Program-made: the position numbers and the translations under genes
NCBI RefSeq assembly: GCF_004193775.1
Contig: NC_041021.1
Coordinates: forward strand, 2,366,001 to 2,430,000
Reading direction: 5' to 3'
Source of the DNA: Glycine soja
Lineage: Eukaryota; Streptophyta; Magnoliopsida; Fabales; Fabaceae
DNA length: 64,000 nucleotides
In this document: piece after piece, positions 33,682 to 45,718 of the stretch
How positions within the stretch are numbered: position 1 is the stretch's first letter
Layout: every line of letters begins with the position of its first letter
The notes under the pieces: model-generated
Databases searched by the model: none
Told to the model about the DNA's origin: nothing
The model's input: only the letters and a program-made list of their open reading frames with translations

Positions 33682-35028
33682 TCAACAAGAGATTATGTGG
33701 TTGGTGCCATAGCTGATTTCTTGAAGGGTTGAATGAGACATATTTGTGACCCATCTCATAGGGCCATTTGATTCTCCTTGTTGTATATTGTAAGCATAAG
33801 AGGGCCATCTTACATCTTTTCCACACATGTTGATACCCATTGTGATCATTTTTTGTGTTCTTTCAAGAACTATAAGTGTTGAAAATGTGGAGAAACTGTT
33901 CCCTACAAAGATATCAGCCCTCAAGCACACTTCATAGTCAATTGCTGATTGAATCAGATATGGATACTTCTTGTAAATTCCATCAACACCAAGTTTATTC
34001 TTCTCGTAAGGTAGAAAGCCTTCTTCCCAACCTTCAAGTACTGAAGAATTTTGAAGGAGTTTATCAGCCACTGCAAGATAAACAACAGATGGAGTCTTCA
34101 ACCCTTTGATGTTGCTTACTCTTTCCATTATCTCTTTCTTGCTACTACAAATTTGGTTTGTGTTCAATCTCTGCTCCAATTTTTTGCAATGAATCATCCA
34201 ATCAATTTCCACCCTCATGTGGACAGCAACATAAGGAAGAGGCTGAAAAGAAGAACTATCATTATTATCCAATTCCATTGATTCATTATTGCTTTGTGTT
34301 TCTCTTCCAACTGCTCTAATCCTTGACACAACTCTATCTGCTTCTTGACCAATCTCATCTATCAAAACTAAGCACTCAAAAACCTTTGCATAGTCCTTCA
34401 CAGGCCAATGATCATGCCACAAGAAAGGGTTTTTCCCCACTATCCTAATCACCTCATGCTCATCAAATTCCCCTTTGCTATGCTCTCTCAATTGATCCAA
34501 ATCCCTCTCCAATGTCCACTTCCTACCACTCCCTTTCTGCATCTCAAGCACTCGAGTTTGGTTCGAGAGATCCGAATACTGACCTAGCTGCACAAATCCA
34601 CTGCAAAGTTGATTAAACTTGTCAAATTGGAACACCTTGTCAAAGGAAATTGGTTGCAAGAGGTTAATTTCTTTGTAAAACAAGGAGGCACTAAGACTAG
34701 GCATCAATAGAATTCGATTCATCCTTCTAGCAGTGAGGCAAGCCCTTGCAAATGCAATCTTCTGGTTGTTCAATCCCCACACAATCTGAGGAACCTCCAA
34801 AAACTTGTCTTGTCTAACCCCAATACCAAATGATGGAGAATGGTTCCTAATATACACAAAATTGCTCCATTCAACAACCCCACCAAAGCCAGGGGAAGGA
34901 GGAACCAACAGAGCTCTAAGAATCAAAAGAGTAACAAGAAGAAACACAAATTTGCAAGTCAATGATTTCACAGTGCCACCACCACCACCCATTAATTGAG
35001 ACAACTTGCAATTAAACAACAGTTCCAT
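33682..35028 (-). CDS. O-fucosyltransferase family protein, single exon
   Basis: 448 residues without introns. The N-terminus has a short cytosolic part with a GGGGG run, then one signal anchor (about 26-44, FVFLLVTLLILRALLV), so a type II Golgi membrane protein is expected. The lumenal part follows the plant GDP-fucose protein O-fucosyltransferase pattern: GLNNQKIAFARACLTARRMNR (about 85-105), GKNPFLWHDHWPV (198-210), the key VAVHMRVEIDW motif (H270, R272, E274, D276), then VYLAVADK and a C-terminal block with AIDYEVCLRADIFVGNSFSTFS. The Arg of HxRxExD is the likely catalytic/GDP-fucose contact. Length is slightly short for the family (often 450-650). The specific acceptor glycan is not predictable. 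The gene is intact. Confidence 0.88.
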   Translation of the reverse strand: MELLFNCKLSQLMGGGGGTVKSLTCKFVFLLVTLLILRALLVPPSPGFGGVVEWSNFVYIRNHSPSFGIGVRQDKFLEVPQIVWGLNNQKIAFARACLTARRMNRILLMPSLSASLFYKEINLLQPISFDKVFQFDKFNQLCSGFVQLGQYSDLSNQTRVLEMQKGSGRKWTLERDLDQLREHSKGEFDEHEVIRIVGKNPFLWHDHWPVKDYAKVFECLVLIDEIGQEADRVVSRIRAVGRETQSNNESMELDNNDSSSFQPLPYVAVHMRVEIDWMIHCKKLEQRLNTNQICSSKKEIMERVSNIKGLKTPSVVYLAVADKLLQNSSVLEGWEEGFLPYEKNKLGVDGIYKKYPYLIQSAIDYEVCLRADIFVGNSFSTFSTLIVLERTQKMITMGINMCGKDVRWPSYAYNIQQGESNGPMRWVTNMSHSTLQEISYGTNHIISC

Positions 35029-35824
35029 GTCAGAATCACTCTCTCACCATTTCAAACCCTCAATTCAATTTTTATATTTAGATTGGATCATTCAGTTACT
35101 CACATGTGTTGCAATTCCAAGTCAAGATCAAGATCCAACTTTGAAGGGCCGCACAATCTGACCAATTTTCAATAGTGCTCCCCAACTAAAATGAACATAC
35201 ATCTACAAGGAGAAAAAAAAGTCAAAATCAGCTTATGGATTTGCAAAGTGAAAAAAAAAACATTTTTATTCAAATTCATTTAGTATTATAATAACGAAAT
35301 AAGACCTATCCAAGCCGTGTCAATCTCGGTAGTAACAAACACCATCATCATTTATAATTACCATAGCTGATCTCTTTTATAGAAGAGGAAGAACAGAATG
35401 ATCAAAACAAAGAGCAATGAATGAATTTTGAATAATTGACGTGGCTCTCAAAAATACAAAGTAAGAAAAAAAAAAAGATGAATTGAAGGGAGAATTGGGA
35501 TGGTGAAAGAAAGAAATAATGAGAGAATCTTGGGAGAAAAACCCGGAAGAGAAGATTGAATGAATCCCTATTAAAGGGAAAAAAAAGAAAAGAAAAGAAA
35601 AGAAGGTAGGTAGCACCCTGAACCTGAAGCAAAAGGATGTACCCGAAAGAGAATATTTGAGAAAGAAAGAAGAGAGATAAATGGTGTGAGAGGAAGAAAA
35701 CAAAAGGGAAGTGAAACAGAGGGACCAAAAGGCTAATCAGTCAGAAGAAGTGAGAGAGAAGAGAGATGTTATGTAGAGGGATTGTATTGTACTATTGTAC
35801 AGATCAGACGACAGGTTAGTTTTG

Positions 35825-35825
<1 letters not shown>
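35029..35825 (-). promoter_or_regulatory. 5' region of the O-fucosyltransferase gene
   Basis: On the minus strand 35380-35760 is strongly CT-rich, like a plant 5' UTR, and the sequence nearer the ATG may include a leader intron. The hydrophobic open frames here are products of the pyrimidine runs. A (TA)n tract begins just upstream. Confidence 0.45.

Positions 35826-35867
<42 letters not shown>
35826..35867. repeat. (TA)n microsatellite
   Basis: About 42 bp of alternating TA upstream of the O-fucosyltransferase gene. Confidence 0.97.
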
Positions 35868-35869
<2 letters not shown>

Positions 35870-36366
35870 CTGGCTAGCCTCCACACATTCTAAGTACGAT
35901 GTAGCAAAACAAACCCTGTTGGCTGCTGCCTCACATAAATAAATAATCAGAAATATTGAACGATAATGTTGGAGTTTTTTTTTTTTTAGTTTTAATTAAG
36001 TTTTTTATATATGAAATACAGGCCGTTTTTAGATACTATCATACATTTTTTTTAACCAAGTACTTGAAAAAAATGTACGTTTCATTTTACTATGCGTCGT
36101 TAGTCTACATCCGTTAAGTGATAATGTGACAGACGGGGTATCACGTTATCATGTGTTGTCACTAAACATGTAGGCATCGACGTCCATGTCATTATTTTTT
36201 GTCTTTTTTAATTTAAAAAATGAAATTAAAAGAAGGTTGACTTTCATTTTCGTGTCTTTGGTTGTTGTTGCAGATTTGGAACCCTAAGGGAAGCATTTAG
36301 GATTTTTGAACCCTAAGGCTCTTTGGAGGCATTTGGGAATTTCGAACCCTAAGTGAGGCTCTTAGG

Positions 36367-36984
36367 ATGATGGGTGAAAGGATGAATGGAAAGGGTGGGT
36401 CATCATAGTTGTCCTCATCTCCTGTGATGGTAAAGTGCAAATGTGAGGTACCCGCTATTATGTTCACGTCATGCAGTGTGAACCATCCGGGGAGAAGGTT
36501 TTAGAGATGCCCACACTGAAATGTAAGCAAATGTTGATTTTGTATTTTGTTTTTGATTTTACTCTGTTGTGTTGCTTGTTTAATTGGTATTGTGTTGTAG
36601 GAATCAAGTTCTTGCATATTTTTTCAATGGATTGATGATATTGAGGCTGACAATAATGTGTCTACATAAGGGAGTGAGTTGGTCCGATATACTCAAGAAA
36701 ATGAAAAGCTGAAGTTGAAACTTGCTTTATTAATGGAGGAAGTTAAAGCAAATGCAGAAGAAATAACAGATTTAAGGAAACAATTTGTTGCACAAGAGAA
36801 AGAATATCGTGCATCCTCAGCTGAAGTTGTGCAGTTGAAGAGTAAAATTGGAAGGAAAAAGAACAATCTTGTTGTTGAAAGGAATAGAGTGAAGCTGTTA
36901 GGTTTTGGAGTTGTAGTTCTTTGGGTGTTCATTTCTTTACTAAGCATTGTAATTGCAATGAATGTTGGTGGTAAGAGAAATTGA
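36367..36984 (+). pseudogene. GRF zinc-finger, coiled-coil and membrane-anchor protein, MULE-associated, broken
   Basis: Exon 1 (36367-36522) and exon 2 (36601-36984) are joined by GT/AG sites in phase 0. Exon 1 holds a GRF-type zinc finger: CKCEVPAIMFTSCS, NHPGRRF, RCPH. Exon 2 reads CIFFQWIDDIE, then a coiled coil (ENEKLKLKLALLMEEVKANA onward, Lys/Glu rich) and a C-terminal transmembrane helix (VVVLWVFISLLSIVIAMNV) followed by GGKRN. In-frame stops occur in the N-terminal serine run, at two positions where the family has Trp (TAG and TGA), and at 36667 (TAA). Such GRF/coiled-coil/TM genes occur in legume genomes next to mudrA, as here, where a mudrA copy converges from the other side. Role unknown. 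Confidence 0.65.
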
Positions 36985-38149
36985 TTTTTGTTTTGTGTAT
37001 TGGTAGGTTTTTGACAGTTGTCTTCTTAAATTTGGTAGGTTGGTGGGTTGAGATGCAAATCTTGGAAAGTAATGTTGTATTTGATGTAGTTGGATGCTTA
37101 TAATGATATGAGTTTATGATGTGTTAAAGTTATATTGTATTGATGCTTAATTTTAAATGTGGACATGTTATTGATTGTACTGGCTTACTAAGCCCAACAA
37201 TGTCAAGTATCATGTACTTTATTGGAACCAAGAATTTGAGATAGTAAAACAAAAATGAATTTGAGGTAGTAATGTGGAAATTGTTTGTTTTCCAGGTACT
37301 AGGATGTAAACAAACAAAAATTTTAGGTACTAAAATGAAAATGTTTTATTTTACAAGTACGTTGATGTTAAAAACAATAAATTTGAGGTACTAAAATGAA
37401 AATTGGTTATTTTGCAGTTTCCATTATTTAAGTGCAATTGTTTCAGTTCCTTTTTTTTGTCCTGTTGTTTTCATTCATTAAACACTTGAGTGTGTTACTG
37501 TCTACTTCAGCATTTGTGACAATTTCTATTTAGCAAAAGAGATATCAATATATTGATAAGTGAGAATTGTTTAATATAAGTGAAATGGTCCCAAAAGGCC
37601 TAAATTAATAGTTAATATGCCCATTGTCTAGAACAAATACACAAAAGGTGCAGTAAACTATGCACATGATTTCAATAAAGTAAAAAACAAAGCAAGCAAG
37701 ATTCCCATACCCCACTATAAAAGTATTTGACATAGTCTTATTTTTGTCTATCTGTATCTTTAATTGATGCGTCTGGTTTGGTCTGAGTGGCAACAAGTCC
37801 AATTCCTAGCTTAATCTTCTTCTCAATAGTAGGTAGTTGACAACCTTTAATTTTTTCCCTTGTTTTTGGTGCCTTGCGTTTAGGAGCAAGTTTTTGTACT
37901 TTTTCATTGACAGCAGTGTCGTGCCCACAGTACCCCTACAAAATTGAAATTTGTGAAAATTAATACAGTGAGTACAAATTAATGCAATTAGTACTGTTGT
38001 GTGCTTATTTGTAGGTTTGGACTACTGATGTTGTTAAGGACCAACAACTTTTCTTACAAATTGTTGCATACCTTTTCCCTACAAAATTAAGTTACCAAAT
38101 TAATCTATATGAAGTGTGATGTGGTATGCTAAGCATGCATGAAAACTTT
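36985..38149. other. Spacer between the GRF pseudogene and the mudrA pseudogene
   Basis: Contains several imperfect repeats of GGTA-CTAAAATGAAAATTG type (37250-37420). Probably the 3' regions of both MULE genes. A minus-strand Lys-rich stretch at 37830-37930 (RKAPKTR-like) may be the extreme C-terminus of mudrA. Confidence 0.35.
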
Positions 38150-38194
38150 ACCTTATTGTTTGTGTTTAAACATTTGATTTGTGTGATGTCCTTC

Positions 38195-38405
38195 TTTTGA
38201 TGCTGAGTTTGAACTCCAGCAGGTGCACCCTCATTTCCACCCAGAACAACATTGAGTGGCTCAGTCTGAACTTCAACAAGTGCACCCTCATTTCTAGCCT
38301 CAACAATATTGACTTACTGAGTCTGACCTTCGGCAGGTGCACCCTTATTTCCAACCCGAGCCGCTCCTTTAGTGCCAAGCTATGTTGCTCCTCTAGTGCT
38401 ACCCT
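38195..38405 (-). repeat. Imperfect coding repeats in the mudrA C-terminus
   Basis: Three or more copies of about 66 bp, each encoding GN(K/E)GAPA-like plus QTQ/QTE segments (plus-strand TGCACCCTCATTT / CTGAACTTCA). Low-complexity tail typical of mudrA proteins. Confidence 0.55.
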
Positions 38406-39777
38406 CAACTACATTGATTGGTCCATATTGAACTCCAGCAGCTGCACCTTGAGCTGCACCCTCAATTACACCTTTAGCAGCTCTACTAGGTTCCTCATTT
38501 TCTTCTTCAGGTACTACTGGAGGTAGCAATGGACACCTCCTCATATTATGAATTGTTGCCCAACATCTATTGCATTTATATGGAGTTGGGTCCCCTTCTT
38601 ATCTTAGTCCTGTTAAGGTCCTCATCAGGCTCCCTCCTTCTCAATTTTTTTGGTCTACTAGACCCTTTTTGTATTTTATTGGTGAATCTCATCAAACTCT
38701 CTAACTAGCCACATATCCATACCATTAATTCATGTCACCTTATGGCTATAGCAAACACCATATGTTTCCCTTGAATAATAATTATTCACATAATCTACAA
38801 CTTTAAAATTTATGAACTGTATGGCAACCATTGCATGTTTGCAAGGCATTCCAACCAATCCCCAAAAGTTACATGAACAACTCTGTTGTTTATACCAATA
38901 ATAAATTTCTCACCATAATGCAGATGAGTGACTTTGAAATCTCCATCTCCTCCCCAAGCAACTACCCAATTCCCAAACTTTTCAACCTCCCAGTCCAACC
39001 TTTTCATGGGCTTAGGCATCACCTCACCTTTGTAATTTTTCAATTTGTCTCTAAGGGTTGCAAACCTATTCATGAGGTATATTCTAATCCACTCACACAT
39101 GGTTATGACACGCTTATCCTTATCCACTAGTATTGTACTGTTAAAGGACTCACTAAGGTTGTTCATCAAAATATCACACTTTAGGTAACGTGAGAATGCA
39201 TACTTACACCATGTTGTCCTCGCTAGGTTATACAACGAATGATATGAAGCTTCGTTGATGTCCTTAATCTGCTGCATTTTGTGTTTCTGCAACTGTTCAA
39301 AGTAGCTTTAGTAGTCCCCATCATCAGATCTTTCAGCATTACCCCACCACCAAATTTTTTCTTAAAATTGTTGTAAAGATGTTGCAGGCAGAACCTGTGC
39401 TCTATCGGGGTTGAAAATTCCAAAAAAACTTGTTGTAATCCCTACACATAAAGTAACTCATGAAAATAATCCAAAAAATATCAACAACATAATAAAGTAC
39501 AATCAAAGTGTATAGTTTTTTTACCTTCTGTTGATCACTAATGAACACCCATTGGTTGGTTTCAACATCACCAATATCCTTGAACAACAAATTCAGAAAC
39601 CATCTCCATGTTTCCTTGGTCTCTATTTCTACAACAGCAAAAGCAATAGACATGTACTGGTCATTCGAATCTCTGCCAACAACAATCAACAGTTGTCCTC
39701 CAAACTTTGATTTTAGATGGCATTCATCTACACCAATCAAGGGTTTGCACGCCTTTTTGAAAGCAGTTTTTGGACCT

Positions 39778-39786
39778 TCTAAGCAC
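39778..39786 (+). repeat. Left 9-bp TSD of the small MULE
   Basis: TCTAAGCAC, repeated exactly at 40926-40934. Confidence 0.88.
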
Positions 39787-40925
39787 AAGAGTTTTACCAT
39801 TCAAGGGTATTTTTTTTCAATTTTTCCATATGGGGGTCGTTTTCAAATTATTCTTGAAAAGGAGGTAAGTCGAAACAGACATAACGACTTCTGACTAAGA
39901 AGTCGTAATACCTGTTACGACTTATTATTTTTTTACTTTTTTAAAGAAAGTCGTAAAATTTTTTAGAACTTCAATTTAATTTTTTATTTTATTTATGACT
40001 TCAAAGTCGTACATATTTTTTTTTAACTTACAACTTCAAAGTCCTAAGTTTTGTTTTTTATGACTTGAAGTCATATTTTTTTTTTTACGTTTAAAGTATT
40101 TTATTTTAAAATTTTTTATTTACTTGTATTTTATTTTTTGTTTTGTTTTTAATTTTTTTAAAATTGTAAATAATTTTATTTATTTAATTTTTAAATAAAT
40201 ATTTTTTATTTTACTTGTTAATAATAAATTAATTTATACAAAATAAATAATATTATTTCATAAATTATAAGTTAATATTAATAAAAAAAAGTAATTATTA
40301 AATTAAAAACAACATAATAAATTAATATAAAATGAACAATATAACTTAAAGAGAAACGTAAAAATTAAAACTTATATTAGTTGTCTACTTATTTGTTTGT
40401 ATGCATAGTTATTACGATTATGTTAAATATACAAACTATTAAAATATAAAAAATTATCTAAATTTTAAATATACAAAATATTTTAGATGAAACATTATTA
40501 AAAAAATATATAAAATACTTAAAATAAAAAATATTTGAAAAATATATAGCATATTAAATAAAACCATATAAAAAATATATACAAGATATTAAATAAAACT
40601 AATAAAATTAAAATTAAAAATATTTATTTTATAATTAAATAAATAAAATTATTTATATTTTTAAAAAAAATTGAAAAAAAAGAAAACACATGTGTATACA
40701 AAATTCTAAAATAAAAATAAAAATAGAAACAAAACTTATGACTTTGAAGTCGTAAAAAATTTTACGACTTTCATTAAAAAAAGTAAAAAAAATAATTAGT
40801 CATAACAGGTGTTACTCAGAAGTCGTAACACTTGTTACGAGTTACTTCCTTTTCAAAAAATAATTTGAAAACGACCTGCATATGAAGAAAATCGAAATAA
40901 AATATCCCTAAATGGTAAAACTCCC
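39787..40925. mobile_element. Non-autonomous MULE inserted in the mudrA pseudogene
   Basis: 1,139 bp with long TIRs of about 85-120 bp: the left starts AAGAGTTTTACCATT and the right, reverse-complemented, starts GGGAGTTTTACCATT. Both continue through GGTCGTTTTCAAATTATT and GAAAAGGA(G/A)GTAA. A perfect 9-bp TSD flanks it. The interior is AT-rich, without coding capacity, and carries repeats of GACTTCAAAGTCGTA and AAGTCGTAA. Removing it and one TSD copy rejoins the transposase reading frame across the site. Confidence 0.9.
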
Positions 40926-40934
40926 TCTAAGCAC
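40926..40934 (+). repeat. Right 9-bp TSD of the small MULE
   Basis: TCTAAGCAC, identical to 39778-39786. Confidence 0.88.
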
Positions 40935-42420
40935 ATGTAGAAACTACCAAATCTTAGTAGTACTTCAATGGATGGTCTCTCCTCTCAAATCAAACATGAA
41001 TTATTTGGGCATCTATCATTTTGTTCAACAGCATATGACTAGAGCTAGGAATACTGCTTGACAAAATCACCATCAACAACCTGTTTTGCTAGTTGTTTAG
41101 CCCTCTATATCCTAGACAATGTAATTCTAGTTGAGTAGTTAGCCCTGATGTCATCAATTATATCCTTTATATACATGTCAGCATATGTTGCCTTCATCTT
41201 GTTGACTAAGACTTTGGCGACCCATGTAGACTTGGCACTTGTATTATTGAAAACCCTCTCACATGTGCGTTTAGGCTATATGGTATTAAGCCTATATGTG
41301 TCAGTCTGACCTACCTTATTGACATATACTAGATACTCAGTGCAATGCTTACACCTTGTTCTTGCTCGTCTCTTATCATTGAATTCAAACCTGATTTCTC
41401 TTCCATTTAAAGCATTGTATTTTAGTATGGCTTCTTTGAACTCTTTCAAAGAAGCAAACTCCAATCCCAACTTCCATTTAAATTCCTTACAAAGCAACTC
41501 GCTATTGAATCTTTCATAGTATTTCTTGACTACATCTTCATCTGAATCATCACTGCACAACTATTCACTAACATACTCATCTTCAATATCATTTTCAAGC
41601 AAACTGGGTGACACCGAAAAACTGGCACTAACATTCAAAAAAATTTGTTTAGCCCTCTTACCCCTACCAACAGGCTTCTTACCTCCACCAGTACCCTTGT
41701 TAACCCTACCAACAAGCTTTTTACCTTTACCAGCAACCTTCTTGCCATCAACAGCTTTGTTCCCTGGCCTGAAATGTGCATCACTCCGCACTTTACTTGG
41801 TAGGTTTAAGTTTTTCTCTTGGTTGAAGTAATCCTCAGATACTTTAATTAATTCAACACGTACAAGTTGGCTGTTAGGTATGTCATCATCTTTATGAACA
41901 AAAACATTGGCACAAACATCATCACTTGAATCACCTTTCTCCTTCAGATTACACACCTTTTTTTAAAGTCAACCTCTTTATTCATTTATTTTTCATTTTA
42001 CCAATTTCTGGAATAGGTAAATCAAAACTATCATCCAGTCCAATTGTCATTTCCTCCTCAGAGTCATATAATTGTACATCCTTCAGTGATTCATCACTAC
42101 TGTCTTCAAAAAAATTGTCATCCACAACCCCCTCATTACCACCAACACATTCCATAAACAACTCCACCTCACAACTGTTAGCAATGGCATAATTAGACAG
42201 CTCCAATGCATGATTGTCTATTGTCATCTCCTTATACTCACCATCACCACCTTTCCACCATAGCCTCATTGGTTGATCACCATATCCAAAGTCTTCTTTT
42301 AAAATCCCAATTGCTTCAAAGAATGACCACTTGTCCACATCTATATCAATGGCACTTATAGAATTGCTAGTCCCAACATATTACATCACAGGGTCCATTT
42401 GAAGGAAACCACTATGATGC

Positions 42421-42744
42421 AATTTTAATTTGAAACTCATGCATGCAACACATATAGAAATAACGTTTTAACATGAAATAGTTTAAGGGAAAACGGATGT
42501 TTTAATAATGTTTTAAACACATCTATATCAATGCTAATTCTGCAAATTGTACCCACTTTTGCCATTAACTACTCTCAATTTACTGTCAACCATTAATCAT
42601 ACCCTAATTGAACACTAATCAACCCTAATATAACCCGGTTAAACCATAAACCAACCCTAAAGAAAACCCAAAATCATTCAATACTTAGTCCTTCAAAAAC
42701 CCAATTAAATCCAAATTTAAAATTTTTTGACTTCACAAAATAGG
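42421..42744. other. Flank between the mudrA pseudogene and the gypsy element
   Basis: AT-rich; likely the 5' leader or terminal sequence of the older MULE. It contains AACCCTAA-like runs (42590-42670) that are too irregular to be telomeric. No TIR identified. Confidence 0.4.
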
Positions 42745-44043
42745 TGATAATTGATGTGCATAAGTAGATTATGTAATTAAAACATATAAGAATTAGCAAT
42801 ATCCTCCCATTTTTATTGCTTCTTTTTGTGTGTATCATTAAAATTTCAGCATCTTCTAAGTTGTTGTGCAGTAGATGCCTTAAACTACTAATTCATACTA
42901 TTTTGATGATTTTATTTTGCAGTTATAAAGACAAGGGATAGAGAGAGAAGTTGAAGCCTAATGGTTTGCACTCAGCGCGCCAAGCTCGCTTAGCGGGAGA
43001 GTGTCCGCTCAGCGTGAAGCAGCAGCAGAGAGAACCTGCAGTCAACCGAAAGGGCGCTTAGCGCACATGGTTCGCTTAGCGCCCAACCACTTACTCGCGC
43101 TGAGCACGTAGACGTGCTCAGCGCGTAGTCGCGGGATTTCAGACTCAAGAAAGGTTTTTAAGCAAAAAGTTATGGGGAAGAAAGAGTTCGTTCAGATAGT
43201 AGAAAAAGCCCTAAGCTTGAGTTAGAGGAAGAAGACAATCATTGGGAGCCCACTCTCTTTCCCCACTTCATCTTCATTCCCTATCCCTTTACCTTTTACA
43301 CCCTTTTGTATATTTGAGCCCTTCATGACCATGAAGGGCTAAACAATCCGTTGTGGGGAGCTTTTTTTCCACCAAACTCTCTTAATGTAAAAACTATTAC
43401 TATCTATTTAATATTATTGCTAGTTTCATTGTTTCTTCATGTGTTTATTTCCATGTACTTGGTTTGATCATCCATTTATATGTTATGTTAGGGTTTAAGC
43501 ATTGGGGAATGTGGGTAATCCTTAGAACTTGGAAGAACATTTAAAATGCTTCATTGCTAGGGATAGTGTGAAGTAATTTAGCCAAGGTGTACATCTTTGT
43601 TAGTCATGCAGTTCACTTAGTTTAGTTCTTGAAGGATTAAGGAAGAAACTAGGAGAATTAGGCTCTCTCGTGTGAGGAATCATGGTTAGAGTAGTTTCAC
43701 GGATGTAGGTGATAACTAGAATAATATCAAATAAAGAAAAATTACCCCAATTATGTCAATAAAGGTTTCAGTAGGGAGTTCTCGACATAATCAAATCCTG
43801 CATTCGCTTTTCATCATCAAGCTCAATGTTTGTTTTCTTTACTCAGTTTTAGTCTAGAATCGCACCATCGTTTAATTTGCAACCAAAATGATTTACATAG
43901 CATTTTCCCAAGTCATTCATTAATTGCACATAAATTGAATACGCACTAGTTGAGCACAAACAAAATTCGTGTGGAAATGATACTCTATTTTACTATTTAA
44001 AATACTACTTGGACAAATTGGTGCACTTGCGAATTAGTTAACA
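42745..44043 (+). repeat. 5' LTR of the Athila-like element
   Basis: 1,299 bp starting TGATAATTGATGTGCATAAG and ending GTTAACA. It contains a cluster of CGCTTAGCG/CTCAGCG motifs (42965-43130). Apart from the first 28 bp it is strongly diverged from the LTR at 57449. Confidence 0.75.
42965..43135. repeat. CTTAGCG/GCTCAGCG motif cluster in the 5' LTR
   Basis: About ten copies of GC(T)CAGCG, CGCTTAGCG and their inverses within 170 bp, sharply GC-richer than the rest of the LTR. Confidence 0.8.
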
Positions 44044-44049
44044 AGTATT

Positions 44050-44067
44050 TGGCACCGTTGCGGGGAT
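44050..44067 (+). promoter_or_regulatory. Primer binding site of the Athila-like element
   Basis: TGGCACCGTTGCGGGGAT, six bases after the LTR. One or two changes from the TGGCGCCGTTGCCGGGGA site typical of Athila elements (tRNA-Asp). Confidence 0.75.
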
Positions 44068-44212
44068 TTTGATTTTTGTACTTAGTTGTGCATACTTCAG
44101 TTTGGAAGCAATTATTCTTTATTCGTTCATTTTTTTTATACATATACACATTTCTCCTTGTTAATTTAATCCTTTGCCCCGGTTATCTGCTCTGTAGTAG
44201 CTTGCTTTTTGT

Positions 44213-45718
44213 ATGCGAGGTAAAACTCTAGTGGAGGACTTAGCTCCACTGAATTTGGAGATTGAAGCAACATGTAGAAGAAACAACGCAACTAGAAAAA
44301 GAAGGGAGCTACAAGAAGAGTCAGTGGACCAAGGTGACAGAAGGATTCTATCCTCTTAATCATCTTCTTCATTCCCAGTTAACTTGGGGGAGCCAGTGCT
44401 GTCTACCTTTGAGGCAACTATCATGGCAGAAGACAGACCACTGAGGGTGACCCTTGAAGACTATTCTAGCTCCACCACACCTTAGTTCTTCACTAGTATT
44501 GCTCGACCAGATGTTCAAGCGGCCAATATCTCATATTCACACTCCTTTATTTAGCTCATCCAAGGCAACCTCTTCCATGGCCTACCGAATGAAGACCCCT
44601 ATGCTCACCTAGCCATTTATATTGAAATATGTAATACGGTGAAGATAGCGGGAGTCCCAGAGGATGCCATAAGACTCAACCTATTCTCCTTCTTGCTAGT
44701 CGGTGAAGCCTAGAGATTGTTACATTTTTTCAAAGGGAATAGTTTAAGGTCTTGGGAAGAGGTAGTTGAAATTTTTTTAAAGAAATATTTTCCGGAGTCA
44801 AAGACAACTGAAGGGAAGGCAAATATTTCCTCATTCCACCAGTTCCCTGATGAATCTTTGAGTGAAGCCCTGGATCGTTTTCGTGGGCTACTCTGGAAGA
44901 CCCCTACTCATGGGTTTAGTGCCCATACAACTCAATATTTTCATTGATGGCCTATGCCCCCACTCTAAGTAGTTGCTTGATGCTTCAGTTGGGGGAAATA
45001 TTAAATTGAAGACCCCTGATGAGGCCATGAAATTAATTGAAAATATGGCAGCTAGTGACCATGCCTTACTTCACAATAGAGCCCACACACCTGCAAAGAG
45101 AAGTCTCTTGGAGCTTACATCGCAGGATGCCTTGTTGGCGCAGAACAAGTTGTTGGCCAAGAAAATTGAGTCTCTCACAGAAACCTTGAATAAACTTTCG
45201 TAACAACTGCATGCAGTTCAACCTGCTTCTTCGATAGTCATGCAAGTAGGGGGGTGTAGTATATGTGGAGGAACTCAGGAGTCTGGTGCTTGCATGACTC
45301 ATGATGACATCTCCAAGGAAGTTAATTATATGGCTAGCCCTAACAGACAAGTTTTCCATCTAGGTGGTTATTCAGGATACCAGCAAGGGGGCAACTTCTC
45401 TCATAATCAGGGCCAAGGCTAGAGGTCCCACCCTTGGAATTAGTTCAACAAGAATCAAAGGGCTCCATCCAATCGGCCTCCTAATCAAGGGCCTAACTTG
45501 TATGAGAGGACGACCAAGCTGAAGGACACATTGACTCAATTTATGCAAGTATCTATGTCTAATCACAAAAGCACGGAGTCAGCAATAAAAAGTCTAGAGA
45601 TTCAAGTGGGGCAATTGACCAAGAAACTAGATGAAAAGTCCACTGGAAATTTTGTGGCAAATATTGAGAAAAACCCAAAAGATGAGTGTAAAGTAGTAGT
45701 CACTAGGAGTCAAGGGTG
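44213..45718 (+). pseudogene. gag of the Athila-like element, broken
   Basis: Starts MRGKTLVEDLAPLNLEIEA and matches the gag of the second element at 60891 (same EIEATCRRNNA core). Recognisable blocks are FFKGNSLRSWEEVVEIFLKK, SSFHQFPDESLSEALDRFRG, LKTPDEAMKLIENMAASDHA and a Cys-rich CSICGG segment near 45255. Several stops and at least one frameshift interrupt it. Capsid/nucleocapsid function is inferred from family. Confidence 0.8.

Larger units (their letters stand above)
38150..42420 (-). pseudogene. mudrA-type MULE transposase, degenerate and interrupted
   Basis: Minus strand, N to C. 42420-41982: N-terminal domain (FFEAIGILKEDFGYGD, LWWKGGDGEYKEM). 41956-41561: acidic and Lys/Gly-rich linker. 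41560-41276: MuDR DNA-binding domain (KLGLEFASLKEFKEAI, KYNALNGREIRFEF). 41275-40935: helical part with several stops. 39777-39400: catalytic domain with PLIGVDECHLKSKFGGQLL (first Asp) and WVFISDQQK (second Asp), then FCLQHLYNNFKKKF. 39290-38820: C-terminal part with a SWIM zinc finger (CSCNFWGLVGMPCKHAM) frameshifted from its upstream sequence. 38595-38150: CxxC...HxxxC knuckle followed by NEGAPAGVQTQ-like repeats. A 1.14-kb MULE sits between the DNA-binding and catalytic parts. TIRs of the parent element were not found. Clearly nonfunctional. Confidence 0.85.

Noticed and set aside
35377..35728. Hydrophobic Phe/Ser-rich frames upstream of the O-fucosyltransferase
   Set aside because: Created by CT-rich leader sequence on the minus strand; low complexity, no motif.
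42590..42670. Telomere-like AACCCTAA runs
   Set aside because: Only scattered, imperfect matches to CCCTAAA; no tandem array.
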